Assembly: GCF_030814655.1 (NCBI RefSeq)
Contig: NZ_JAUSVK010000001.1
Location: 2,871,501-2,935,500, forward strand
DNA: 64,000 bases
Reading direction: 5' to 3'
DNA from: Labrys monachus
Lineage (GTDB): Bacteria; Pseudomonadota; Alphaproteobacteria; Rhizobiales; Labraceae
Part shown: positions 26,988 to 35,645 of the stretch, piece after piece
How the letters are laid out: each line of letters begins with the position of its first letter
How positions within the stretch are numbered: position 1 is the first letter of the stretch
Program-made: the position numbers and the translations under genes
The notes under the pieces: model-generated
What the model saw: the letters and a program-made list of their open reading frames with translations, nothing else
The model's database searches: none
What the model was told of the DNA's origin: nothing

Positions 26988-27926
26988 ATGACGATCGAAC
27001 ATGCTGCGATACGAGTCGTGGACAAGCCATGGGGCAGCCGCGACCTCCGGCCGTGGAGCAAGCTGCAGGACGGCGCCGCAATCGGCGAATTGTGGTTCGA
27101 GCGCAGCGACCCGGACGCCTCGCCCTCCGCTCTTCTCCTCAAGCTCCTGTTCACCACCGCCCCGCTCTCCATCCAGGTCCATCCGGACGACAGCTTCGCC
27201 CGATCGGTCGGCCTCGATCACGGCAAGACGGAAGCCTGGTATGTCCTCTCGGCCGAGCCTGGGGCGAAGGTCGCCGCCGGGCTCGCCGGCAGGCTTACGC
27301 CGCCCCAGTTGCGCGCTTCGATCGAGGACGGCTCGATCGAAGACCTCGTTCAGTGGCGCGGTGTCCTGAAGGGCGATCTCGTTTCAATTCCCGCCGGCAC
27401 CATCCATGCCATCGGAGCGGGGCTCGTCCTGGCCGAGATCCAGCAGAGAAGCGACACGACATACCGCTTGTTCGACTATGGCCGGCACCGCCAGCTTCAC
27501 GTCGACAGCGCCGTGGCGGTTTCCGACGCCGGACCGGCGGCGACGCAACCAATCCCCGTGCGGCTTTCCGGGGAAAGGACCCTCCTGGTGGCCAATCCCT
27601 ATTTCGCGCTCGAGCGGGTCGATCTCCCGCCGGCGACGGCGTGGGAACTCGATGCGTCGGGCGAGGCCTGGCTCCTCGCCTTCGAGGGCGGCGCTCCGAC
27701 CGGGACGACGACGATGCGGATCGGCGAGGCCCTCTTCCTGGAAGAGGATCGTGTCGTCCTCGAAGTCGGCCCGCAAGGCCTCAGCGGCCTCCTCGCCTAT
27801 GCCGCGCCGCATGCGAAGCCGTCTCTCCTGCTCCGCGCCGGTGACGGCATATCCCGCGTCGGAGGTCCTTCCCTGCCGCTCGGCATTCACGATCCGGCCA
27901 GTGCGATGCCGAGAGGAGTTCTGTGA
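26988..27926 (+). CDS. manA: Class I mannose-6-phosphate isomerase
   Basis: ManA interconverts mannose 6-phosphate and fructose 6-phosphate, feeding GDP-mannose synthesis or mannose catabolism. The 312-residue zinc cupin has the family sequences IQVHPDDSFA, GKTEAWYVL and the catalytic stretch EIQQRSDTTYRLFDYGR. It starts at the ATG at 26988 after AGGATCAGGAG. The stop codon overlaps the next start (TGATG), linking it to a glycosyltransferase and then a GH130 enzyme, so its mannose role probably serves a mannose-containing glycan. Confidence 0.93.
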   Translation: MTIEHAAIRVVDKPWGSRDLRPWSKLQDGAAIGELWFERSDPDASPSALLLKLLFTTAPLSIQVHPDDSFARSVGLDHGKTEAWYVLSAEPGAKVAAGLAGRLTPPQLRASIEDGSIEDLVQWRGVLKGDLVSIPAGTIHAIGAGLVLAEIQQRSDTTYRLFDYGRHRQLHVDSAVAVSDAGPAATQPIPVRLSGERTLLVANPYFALERVDLPPATAWELDASGEAWLLAFEGGAPTGTTTMRIGEALFLEEDRVVLEVGPQGLSGLLAYAAPHAKPSLLLRAGDGISRVGGPSLPLGIHDPASAMPRGVL

Positions 27927-30220
27927 TGATTACGTTGGACCGCCTGGCCTTCATCGGCAACTCGCTGCCGCGCCGCTGCGGGATCGCCACCTTCACGACC
28001 GACCTGCAGCAGGCGATCTCGACATCGCGCCCAGGCGTGGAGACGTCGATCGTCGCCATGACCGATCGCGGCCACAGCTATGACTACCCGCCTGCCGTGC
28101 GCTTCGAGATCCATGACGACAGGGTGGGGGACTATATCCGCGCCGCTGAATTCCTGAACGCCAGGCGGGTCGAACTCGTTTCGCTCCAGCATGAATTCGG
28201 CATTTTCGGCGGCGAGGCCGGCGGCGACATCATGGCGCTGCTGTCGCGGCTGACCATGCCGGTCGTGACCACGCTCCACACGGTTCTGGCCGAGCCGACA
28301 CCCGTGCAGCGCGGCGTCCTCAACCGGATCGTGGCGGCTTCGGCGAAGGTCGTCGTCATGGCCGAAAAGGGACGGGAGCTGCTGCGCACCGTCTATCGGG
28401 TGCCGCCCGGCAAGATCGAGGTCATTCCCCACGGAATTCCCGATTTTGCCTTCGTCGAACCCGATGCGGTGAAGGACAGGCTGGGCTTCGGCGGCAGGAC
28501 GGTCATCCTGACCTTCGGACTGCTGTCGCCCAACAAGGGCATCGAGGTGATGATCGATGCCATGCCCGCCATCCTGAAGAGCCGGGCCGATGCGGTCTAC
28601 GTCATACTCGGCGCCACCCATCCCAATCTCCTGCGCGACCGCGGCGAAGTCTATCGCGAGAGCCTGGTGGCCCGCGTGCGGGAACTCGGCATCGAGGACC
28701 ACGTCGTCTTCCTCGACCAGTTCGTCGACAAGGCGACGCTGCTCGACTTCATCTCGATGTGCGACGTCTATGTCACGCCCTATCTCAATGAAGCGCAGAT
28801 GACGTCGGGCACCCTGGCCTACAGCTTCGGCCTGGGCAAGGCCGTCGTCTCCACGCCCTATTGGCACGCCCGGGAATTGCTGGCCGATCAGCGCGGCATC
28901 CTCGTGCCCTTCGGGGACGTCGCCGCCATCGGCGAGGCGATCTCCGGCCTGCTCACCGACGACGTGCGGCGCGAGGCGATGCGCAAGCGAGCCTATGCGA
29001 GCAGCCGCTCGATGACGTGGGAGCGGACCGCCGAGCGCTATCTCGGCCTGTTCGAGACGGCCCGGCGCGAATATCGGGCCAAATCCATCGGCCGGCCGGA
29101 TTATTACGCTCCGCTGCGCGCGCCCAATGCCGCACCGGCCATGCAGACCGATCATTTCCTGTCGATGTGCGACGATACCGGGCTCTTCCAGCATGCGGTG
29201 CACTCGGTGCCGGACCGTTCCCACGGCTATTGCGTCGACGACAATGCCCGCGCGCTGCTGGTCGCCTGCGCGCTCAACAATGCCGGCGAACAGAGCCTGC
29301 CGGAACCGCTGACGGCCCGTTTCGCCGCCTTCGTGCAGCATGCCTGGAATCCCGACACCGCGCGGTTCCGCAACTTCATGAGCTTCGACCGGCGCTGGCT
29401 CGAGGACACGGGATCGGAGGACAGCCATGGGCGCACGCTCTGGGCGCTCGGGGAATGCGCGCGCAGCGATACCAGCCCGTCGCGCCGGCAATGGGCAGCC
29501 GATCTCTTCGCCCGGGCCCTGCCGACGGTGGAGGCCTTCCGGTCGCCGCGGGCCTGGGCGTTCGCGCTGCTGGGCCTGGACGGCTACTGCGCCGTCGAGC
29601 CCGAAGACCGGTCCGCCGATCTCGTCCGCCGCCGTCTCGCCGCCAGATTGATGGCGCTCCTGTCGGCTGCGGAGACGAAGGACTGGGTCTGGTTCGAGGA
29701 CGGCCTGGCCTATGACAATGCGCGTCTGTGCCAGGCCCTGATCGTAACGGGGCATGCGCTGCCGACGCCGGCCGATGTCGAGGCGGGCCTGCGCTCCCTG
29801 CGCTGGCTGGCGGCCCTGCAGACCACCTCGGCGGGCGTGTTCAGGCCTGTCGGCTCGAAGAGCTTCGGCGACAGGAGGGTGCAGCCGGAGGCGTTCGACC
29901 AGCAGCCGCTCGAGGCCGCCGCGATGATTTCCGCCTGCGCCGAGGCGTGGCGCGTCGACGGCAATCCCGACTGGAAGGTCGAGGCCAACCGGATATTCGC
30001 CTGGTTCCTCGGCACCAACGATCTGTGGGTCTCCCTGGTCGATCCCGAAACCGGAAGCTGCCGCGACGGGCTCCATCCCGATCGCGCCAATGAAAATCGC
30101 GGCGGCGAATCCGTCGTCTCCTATCTTCTCAGCCTTGCGGAGATCCGCCAGCTCGCTCGCCAGACCGGCGACAGCCACAAGATCGGATCGCTTCGGGCCA
30201 TGCGCGCTTCGGTCTCCTGA
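27926..30220 (+). CDS. GT4-family glycosyltransferase with C-terminal helical-toroid-like domain
   Basis: The N-terminal 390 residues form a GT-B glycosyltransferase, starting near GNSLPRRCGIATFTTDL, with FGLLSPNKGIEVMIDA and a C-terminal nucleotide-sugar site around SGTLAYSFGLGKAVVSTPY. Residues from about 410 to 764 look like an (alpha/alpha)6 barrel, with HGYCVDDNARALL and DQQPLEAAAMISACAEA, the kind of fold seen in glycan-processing enzymes. The ATG at 27926 overlaps the manA stop; a GTG one codon earlier is also possible. The donor and acceptor sugars are unknown; mannose is suggested by the neighbours. Confidence 0.85.
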   Translation: MITLDRLAFIGNSLPRRCGIATFTTDLQQAISTSRPGVETSIVAMTDRGHSYDYPPAVRFEIHDDRVGDYIRAAEFLNARRVELVSLQHEFGIFGGEAGGDIMALLSRLTMPVVTTLHTVLAEPTPVQRGVLNRIVAASAKVVVMAEKGRELLRTVYRVPPGKIEVIPHGIPDFAFVEPDAVKDRLGFGGRTVILTFGLLSPNKGIEVMIDAMPAILKSRADAVYVILGATHPNLLRDRGEVYRESLVARVRELGIEDHVVFLDQFVDKATLLDFISMCDVYVTPYLNEAQMTSGTLAYSFGLGKAVVSTPYWHARELLADQRGILVPFGDVAAIGEAISGLLTDDVRREAMRKRAYASSRSMTWERTAERYLGLFETARREYRAKSIGRPDYYAPLRAPNAAPAMQTDHFLSMCDDTGLFQHAVHSVPDRSHGYCVDDNARALLVACALNNAGEQSLPEPLTARFAAFVQHAWNPDTARFRNFMSFDRRWLEDTGSEDSHGRTLWALGECARSDTSPSRRQWAADLFARALPTVEAFRSPRAWAFALLGLDGYCAVEPEDRSADLVRRRLAARLMALLSAAETKDWVWFEDGLAYDNARLCQALIVTGHALPTPADVEAGLRSLRWLAALQTTSAGVFRPVGSKSFGDRRVQPEAFDQQPLEAAAMISACAEAWRVDGNPDWKVEANRIFAWFLGTNDLWVSLVDPETGSCRDGLHPDRANENRGGESVVSYLLSLAEIRQLARQTGDSHKIGSLRAMRASVS

Positions 30221-30244
30221 AGCCCCACAAGAATTGAGGAAGCC

Positions 30245-31579
30245 TTGTCTGATGTTTCGCTCCTGTGCCGCCAGCCGGTCTATCTGCGGCCCGACCCCGC
30301 CCGTGTCATCGTCCGCCCGTTCAGGCCGGCGACCGAACCCCGCGATTTCACCCCGATCGACAAGGCCAGGGCGAACCACATCGTCGACCGTGTCCTGACG
30401 CTCGATGCCGAGACGGCAGCCAGTCAGCTGGCCGACGTCATGGATAATTTCAAACAGCGCCATCGAAACCTGCCCGCGGTGATCGAAGCGCGGGCGGAGG
30501 AGATGGAGGACGCCTTCGCGGCCCACGCCGTCTTCAGCCCGATGCAGCGCCTGCTGGTCGGCGCCTATTTCCTGAACGAATATTCCTTCGAGGCGTCCGC
30601 CCTGTTCAATCCCAGCATCGTCCTCGATCCGGATCAATCCGGTGCGCCGGAGGGCGGCAGCAGCTTCATCCTGAGCCTGCGGGCCGTCGGCGAGGGACAT
30701 ATTTCATCGCTGACCTTCCGTCAGGGATCCATCGCCGCCGATGGCTGCGTCACCGTCGAGCCGGCGGCGCGCCTCGCCTCGCTTCCGAAGGTGCAGGACC
30801 GGATAGCGACGCCGCACGGAGACCAGGTCGAGGTCAGCTTCGAAGCCGACTGCGTCATCAGCGAGCGCGTGATCTTCCCCGTGACCGCGTCGCAGTCGAA
30901 CGGCATCGAGGATGCCCGCTTCGTGGCGTTCGAGGAGGACGGCGAGACGATCTTCTACGCGACCTATACCGCCTATGACGGCAGGGCGATCCGATCCGAG
31001 CTGATACGGACGACGGACTTCATATCCTTCGGCATGGTGCCCTTGACCGGCGCCGCCGCCCGCAACAAGGGCATGGCGCTGTTCCCCCGCAAGATCGGCG
31101 GCAAATACGCCATGATCGGCCGCCAGGACAATGAGAACCTCTATCTCATCTATTCGGACGATCTCTATGCATGGGATGACGGCAAAGCCATCCTGAAGCC
31201 GGAATTTCCGTGGGAATTCGTCCAGATCGGCAATTGCGGCTCGCCGATCGAACTCGACGAGGGCTGGCTGCTGCTGACGCACGGCGTCGGTCCGATCCGC
31301 AAATATTCGATCGGCGCGGTGCTTCTCGACAAGCACGATCCTTCCAGGATCCTGGCCCGCCTGCGCGAGCCGCTGATCCGGCCGGACCCGCTGCGCAGCG
31401 AAGGCTATGTGCCGAACGTCGTCTATACCTGCGGCGGCATGCGGCATGGCGACCAGATCATCCTGCCCTATGCCGTCTCCGATACCTTCTGCCACATCGC
31501 CACCATCGACATCGCCGCGCTGGTCCAGTCGATGCAGAGCGAAGAGGCTCCGTTCAGGATATCCGAGCCGGCACTCTGA
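30245..31579 (+). CDS. GH130-family mannoside phosphorylase or hydrolase
   Basis: The 444-residue protein is a five-bladed propeller enzyme of family GH130, which phosphorolyses or hydrolyses beta-mannosides. Supporting sequences are ALFNPSIVLDP, GIEDARFVAF (with the family E-D-x-R motif) and the C-terminal ILPYAVSDTFCHIATI. It starts from TTG at 30245 after TTGAGGAAG, 24 nt behind the glycosyltransferase. A phosphorylase would yield mannose 1-phosphate, connecting it to manA. The linkage specificity cannot be told from sequence alone. Confidence 0.88.
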   Translation: MSDVSLLCRQPVYLRPDPARVIVRPFRPATEPRDFTPIDKARANHIVDRVLTLDAETAASQLADVMDNFKQRHRNLPAVIEARAEEMEDAFAAHAVFSPMQRLLVGAYFLNEYSFEASALFNPSIVLDPDQSGAPEGGSSFILSLRAVGEGHISSLTFRQGSIAADGCVTVEPAARLASLPKVQDRIATPHGDQVEVSFEADCVISERVIFPVTASQSNGIEDARFVAFEEDGETIFYATYTAYDGRAIRSELIRTTDFISFGMVPLTGAAARNKGMALFPRKIGGKYAMIGRQDNENLYLIYSDDLYAWDDGKAILKPEFPWEFVQIGNCGSPIELDEGWLLLTHGVGPIRKYSIGAVLLDKHDPSRILARLREPLIRPDPLRSEGYVPNVVYTCGGMRHGDQIILPYAVSDTFCHIATIDIAALVQSMQSEEAPFRISEPAL

Positions 31580-31660
31580 ACAGGCGCCGCGCCAACCTCG
31601 ACGGGGCGGCGCATGAAGGCCGCCTCGCGGAGGGCCGGCCGCGGACCGGCTCGCCGGGAC

Positions 31661-32233
31661 TCAGGCGAGATGGCGCCGGGCCGCGATGGCGAGGCATTCC
31701 TCGAAGGCCTGCAGATTGGTGAAGCGCTCCGCTTCCGGCACCGGCCGCCGCACGAAGGTGCCGCCACGCGTTTCGATGCCGCCGTCGAGCATGAGGTTGT
31801 CGGCCATGTCGAAATCCTCGATGCTCAGACCGTCCGGGCCGGCCGTCGCACCGTCGGGCCGCTTTGCAACCCTGCCGCCGTAATAGTCGTGCAGGGCGCG
31901 CTCGAAATAGCCGCGCGCGCTGTTGGTATAGGCGTAGACGGGCCGGCCGAGGCCGCACATGAAGCCGAGCTCGAACACGGTGCCGACATCGGCGCTGATG
32001 CCGCGAAACGGCGTGAGATTGGCGATGATCAGGTCGGCATGGCGCATCATGCCTTCATTGACGCCGCTGATCGCCACGCCCCGCTCGCGCTTGCTGTTCG
32101 TCTCGGGAATGGCGAGGTCGCCGGGAACGAGCGGCGTGAAGCCTGCGGCCCGGGCGAGTTCGGCCTTGCGCGCCAGGATCATCCGGGCATTGCTCAGAAA
32201 GACCTCGGGGCCGGCCAGGTAGACCTTCACCAT
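31661..32233 (-). CDS. Nucleoside 2-deoxyribosyltransferase
   Basis: These enzymes swap nucleobases on deoxyribonucleosides or hydrolyse them, in nucleotide salvage. The 190-residue protein starts MVKVYLAGPEVF, the family strand, and has DLIIANLTPFRG and GTVFELGFMCGLGRPVYAY, which include the catalytic glutamate region. An AGGAG lies just upstream of the ATG at 32233, which I prefer to the ATG at 32245. It converges with the GH130 gene and is otherwise isolated. Confidence 0.9.
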   Translation of the reverse strand: MVKVYLAGPEVFLSNARMILARKAELARAAGFTPLVPGDLAIPETNSKRERGVAISGVNEGMMRHADLIIANLTPFRGISADVGTVFELGFMCGLGRPVYAYTNSARGYFERALHDYYGGRVAKRPDGATAGPDGLSIEDFDMADNLMLDGGIETRGGTFVRRPVPEAERFTNLQAFEECLAIAARRHLA

Positions 32234-32543
32234 CTTGCTCCTCACCGCCGGATCGATGACGGGGGCTTCCCGAATCCGGTCACCGTCCCCTGGTGCCGGA
32301 ACCGGACCGGCGGATCAACCGACAAGTTCCGGCCGGTGCATCACGCCGGGGTGAGAAGCCTCGCCCCGGCCGCCGATGCCGGACGGTCACGCGTGGGGGT
32401 CGGGACGACAATCTCATCGGTCGAGACTATGTCTCGACCCCCATCCCTTACCCCCCGACATTTCCGCAGGAAATGCGGCGCCCGCAAGGGGAAGGGAGAC
32501 CCGAGCGTTGCACCCGCCTAAGTTAAGTTAGCGCATATGACGG
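32234..32543. other. Gap of 310 bases with a palindrome and a repeat end
   Basis: No gene is supportable here. A perfect 9-bp stem with a 3-nt loop lies at 32419-32439 (GGTCGAGAC / GTCTCGACC). Next to the ada stop codon the sequence TTAGCGCATATG (32527-32538) matches the terminal sequence of the 210-bp repeats described at 33831 and 45891, suggesting a solitary end or a remnant. Confidence 0.5.
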
Positions 32544-33626
32544 TCACGCCTGCGCCTCCGTCTCGATCAGGCGGCGCTTGCGCTCGACGCCCCAGCGATA
32601 GCCGGACAGGGCGCCGTCGGTGCGCACGACGCGGTGGCAGGGGATGGCGACGGCGAGCCGGTTGGCGGCGCAGGCCTGCGCCACGGCACGGACCGATTTG
32701 GGTTCCCCGATGCGCCTGGCGATCTCCGCATAGCTCGCGGTCTGCCCGCAGGGAATGGCCCTCAGCGCCTGCCAGACCCGCTGCTGGAAGGCCGTGCCGC
32801 GCACGTCGAGCGGCAGGTCCAGCCCGAGGCCCGGCGCCTCGACGAAGCCGACGACCCTGGCGACGAGGTCCTCGAAGGTGGCATCGCCGCCGATCAGTCG
32901 GGCCTTGGGGAACATGTCCTGGAGGTCGCGGGCGAGCCTGTCCGGATCCTCGCCGAGCAGGATGGCGCAGATGCCCTTCTCACTGCAGGCGACGAGGATG
33001 GAGCCCAGCGCGCATTCGCCGACGGCGAAGCGGATCGCGGCATCCGTCCCGCCATTGCGGAAGGCGGTCGGCGTCATGCCGAGGACGTCGTTGGAGCGCT
33101 CGTAGAAGCGGCTGCTCGAATTGAAGCCGGCATCGTAGATCGCTTCCGTGACGCTGTTCCTGCCGTCCGCCAGCTGCTCGCGGACCTTTTTGGCGCGATG
33201 GGCCGCGCCATAGGTGCGCGGCGTCAGCCCGGTCGCCGCCTTGAAGAGACGGTGGAAATGGAACGGGCTCATCGCGGCGGCCTGGGCGAGGTCCTCCAGC
33301 GGCGGCAATTCCTCGGCGCTCTCGATGCGGCGGCAGGCCCGGGCGATCGCGGCGGCGTGTTTTTCCGCCAGCGGCGCCTCGTTCGGGCGGCAGCGGCGGC
33401 AGGCCCGGAAGCCGGCCTGCTCCGCCTCCTCGCAGGTGGCGTGGAAGGCGACGTTCACGGGCTTGGCCAGCCGGGAAGGGCAGGTGGGCCGGCAATAGAT
33501 GCCGGTCGTCCGCACCGAATAGACGAATGTGCCGTCGGCGGCAGGGTCGCGGCTGAGAAGGATGCTCCAGCGCGGATCCCGTTCGGCGGGCGTGCGGAAA
33601 TCCGCGGTATCAATGGCGACGTTCAT
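32544..33626 (-). CDS. ada: Ada: methylation-responsive regulator and O6-methylguanine-DNA methyltransferase
   Basis: Ada repairs methylated DNA and, once methylated itself, activates the adaptive response. The 360-residue protein has the N-terminal zinc Cys4 site (C45, C49, C76, C79, with C45 the methyl acceptor in GIYCRPTC), an AraC-type helix-turn-helix region, and the C-terminal methyltransferase with acceptor C330 in IPCHRVVRT. The spacing matches E. coli Ada exactly. I chose the ATG at 33626, preceded by GAGGACAG, over one at 33656. No alkB or alkA is adjacent. Confidence 0.95.
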   Translation of the reverse strand: MNVAIDTADFRTPAERDPRWSILLSRDPAADGTFVYSVRTTGIYCRPTCPSRLAKPVNVAFHATCEEAEQAGFRACRRCRPNEAPLAEKHAAAIARACRRIESAEELPPLEDLAQAAAMSPFHFHRLFKAATGLTPRTYGAAHRAKKVREQLADGRNSVTEAIYDAGFNSSSRFYERSNDVLGMTPTAFRNGGTDAAIRFAVGECALGSILVACSEKGICAILLGEDPDRLARDLQDMFPKARLIGGDATFEDLVARVVGFVEAPGLGLDLPLDVRGTAFQQRVWQALRAIPCGQTASYAEIARRIGEPKSVRAVAQACAANRLAVAIPCHRVVRTDGALSGYRWGVERKRRLIETEAQA

Positions 33627-33994
33627 CGCATCTGTCCTCGATTGATCATGTCGCATCGATAGGCCTCGCCCGCATGGCGCACACTCCGGCGCTTGCTTTC
33701 AATTCCGGCGGAGCGGATGCAGGCAATATAGGGCGGCCCGAGGGGGACGCCAGTCTGTCCAAGGCGCCGCGATGAAAAGCAAAGACGCGACTTTTGCCAT
33801 TCGTGTCTCCTGGGACCGCGGGCGTCTCGCCCATATGCGCTAACATAACGGAAATACCCGCCTTCTCCCTGTTCGGGAGAAGGTCCCGGCAGGGGGATGA
33901 GGGTCTAAACTTCAACGCAGATAGCTCAATAGTCGCGCTGGAATTGCAGAAGTCTAGACCCTCATCCGGCGCTTCGCGCCACCTTCTCCCGCAT

Positions 33995-35582
33995 CAGGCT
34001 GTGCGAGAACTCCGCGCAGTCTTGGATTGTGTCCGGAACCTGTGGGCGAGGAAGATTGATTTCATAGTGGATTTGCTTTGAGGGCTTCCAGGAGGGCTGG
34101 AATGCCCAGGATTGCGGTAACCCGCTTGAGATTGAAGCCCAGGACGGCGAGAGCCAGTTCAGCTTTTGCCTTCTGGAGGCCTCGCAGCAGGAAGCGGGGA
34201 TAGCCCAGCATCCATTTGATGGTGCCGAAGGGATGCTCTGCCAGTTGGCGCCGCTGCTTCATCAGGGTCGGGTTCTCGATGGTGCGCCGATGCATGGCCT
34301 GGCGAGCGTCCTCATAAAGGTGGCGCGTGATCTGCCGGCTCTGAGCCTTGGTGCATTTGGGTTTCAGGGCACAGCCGCCGCAGGCTGTGGTCGAGTAGCG
34401 CTTCTCCTGCTCGGTCTGGGAGATGCAACGAAGCGAGAGGATCTCTCCCGCGGGACAGGTCCAGCTGTCGCTGGCCGCATCATAGGAGAAGGCCTCGCGG
34501 CTGAAGAGGTCGCCATTCCTGGCATTGACGGTCTTTTGGCGAGGAACCGCAGCCGTGATGCCCGCCGATGCGCAGGCCTCGCCCTGCTCGCCATTGGAAT
34601 AGCCGGTATCGGCGACCACGGCGAGGCTTTCCACCTCCAGCGCCTCCTTGGCCGCCTGAGCCATCGGCAGGAGCTGGGCCTGATCGTTGCAATCGTTGAT
34701 CAAGTCGAACTGCGCAATCAGGCCATGCTTGTCATCCACGACGCTCTGGGCATTGTAGGCAACCTGATGGCCGTGGCGGGCTGTCTTCATCAGGCGTGCC
34801 TCGTCCTCGCCGATCACCTTCTGGCTGAGCCCCGCGGCAGCCAGATCCCGGGCCTGGGCCTGGATCTCCTCGCGTCGCACACGCAGGCTCGCAAGGGCTT
34901 TGGCGACATCCTCCGGTCTGGTTTGAGCCTCGGCCGCGGCCTCCTCGCGATCGGCTTGATCCATCGCCTTCAGATGATCGGCAATCCGAGCGTCGAGCTT
35001 GGCCATCCGCTTCTCCAGTTCCTTGGGCGTGATCACCTTCTTGCGACTGGCAACGGCTTCGATCTTGGTTCCGTCTAGAGCTACCAGCTCTCCACCATAC
35101 AGGGACTGGCCACGGCAGAACCGGATGAAGGATCGGCACACCCCTATGATCGCCTCGACATGCTCCTTGCGGAAATCGGCAATCGTCTTGAAGGAAGGCG
35201 TCACGCGGTTGACCAACCATTGTACCTCGATATTGCGCACGGCTTCCCGTTCGAGGCTGCGGCTGGAGCGTATACGGTTCAGGTAACCATAGACGTACAG
35301 CTTCAGTAGATCGGCAGGCCGATAGGGCGGCCGGCCTGTTGCTTCGGCTTCGACTTTCGAAAATTTCAGCCCATTCAAATCAAGGCCATCGACAAAGGCA
35401 TCGATGACACGCACCGGATGATCACCACAAACAATCTCATCAAGGCTCGAAGCCACCAGAGATCGTTGATAGCGCGATTCTCCAACAACATGTGCCATAA
35501 TGATCCTCCGATACTGTAGAATAACATTACAGCATATTCTAAGTACTTTGGGAATCGCTCGGACGGGTTTTCACACAGCCTG
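33995..35582 (-). mobile_element. Complete IS1182-family insertion sequence
   Basis: The 1,588-bp element has terminal inverted repeats starting CAGGCTGTG, identical at 15 of the first 18 positions. It is flanked by a direct GCAT duplication (33991-33994 and 35583-35586). It carries one intact transposase on the minus strand. The target is the loop of a hairpin (CTCCC-GCAT-GGGAG) within the 210-bp repeat. Intact ends, an intact gene and a clean duplication suggest recent insertion. Confidence 0.92.
34062..35498 (-). CDS. IS1182-family transposase
   Basis: This is a 478-residue DDE transposase. It has the DUF772-type N-terminal domain (GRPPYRPADLLKLYVYGYLN), a first catalytic aspartate at D142 in LVALDGTKIEA, a second in VVADTGYSNGEQ, and the C-terminal glutamate region around AEHPFGTIKWMLGYPRFLL. 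A zinc-finger-like CGGCALKPKC segment precedes that region, as usual in the family. No frameshift or stop is present, so the element is probably active. Confidence 0.95.
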   Translation of the reverse strand: MAHVVGESRYQRSLVASSLDEIVCGDHPVRVIDAFVDGLDLNGLKFSKVEAEATGRPPYRPADLLKLYVYGYLNRIRSSRSLEREAVRNIEVQWLVNRVTPSFKTIADFRKEHVEAIIGVCRSFIRFCRGQSLYGGELVALDGTKIEAVASRKKVITPKELEKRMAKLDARIADHLKAMDQADREEAAAEAQTRPEDVAKALASLRVRREEIQAQARDLAAAGLSQKVIGEDEARLMKTARHGHQVAYNAQSVVDDKHGLIAQFDLINDCNDQAQLLPMAQAAKEALEVESLAVVADTGYSNGEQGEACASAGITAAVPRQKTVNARNGDLFSREAFSYDAASDSWTCPAGEILSLRCISQTEQEKRYSTTACGGCALKPKCTKAQSRQITRHLYEDARQAMHRRTIENPTLMKQRRQLAEHPFGTIKWMLGYPRFLLRGLQKAKAELALAVLGFNLKRVTAILGIPALLEALKANPL

Positions 35583-35645
35583 GCATGGGAGAAGGAAAAT
35601 CGCGCTATTGTCGGCAAAGTTAGCGCATATGGGCGAGACGCCCGC

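Larger units (their letters stand above)
33831..35632. repeat. Copy A of a 210-bp palindromic repeat, split by the IS
   Basis: Left part 33831-33994 and right part 35587-35632 total 210 bp once the insertion and one target duplicate are removed. The element begins CCATATGCGCTAAC and ends with its inverse complement, and contains internal hairpins: GAGAAGG-type stems near both ends and a longer inverted repeat around GATGAGGGTCT. The arms extend outward into a perfect 27-bp inverted repeat (33818-33844 and 35619-35645). It aligns in reverse orientation with the intact copy at 45891-46100. No coding capacity is evident. Confidence 0.85.

Noticed and set aside
27887-30700. A 937-codon minus-strand frame across the GT4/GH130 operon
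   Set aside because: It is antisense to genes with conserved active-site motifs.
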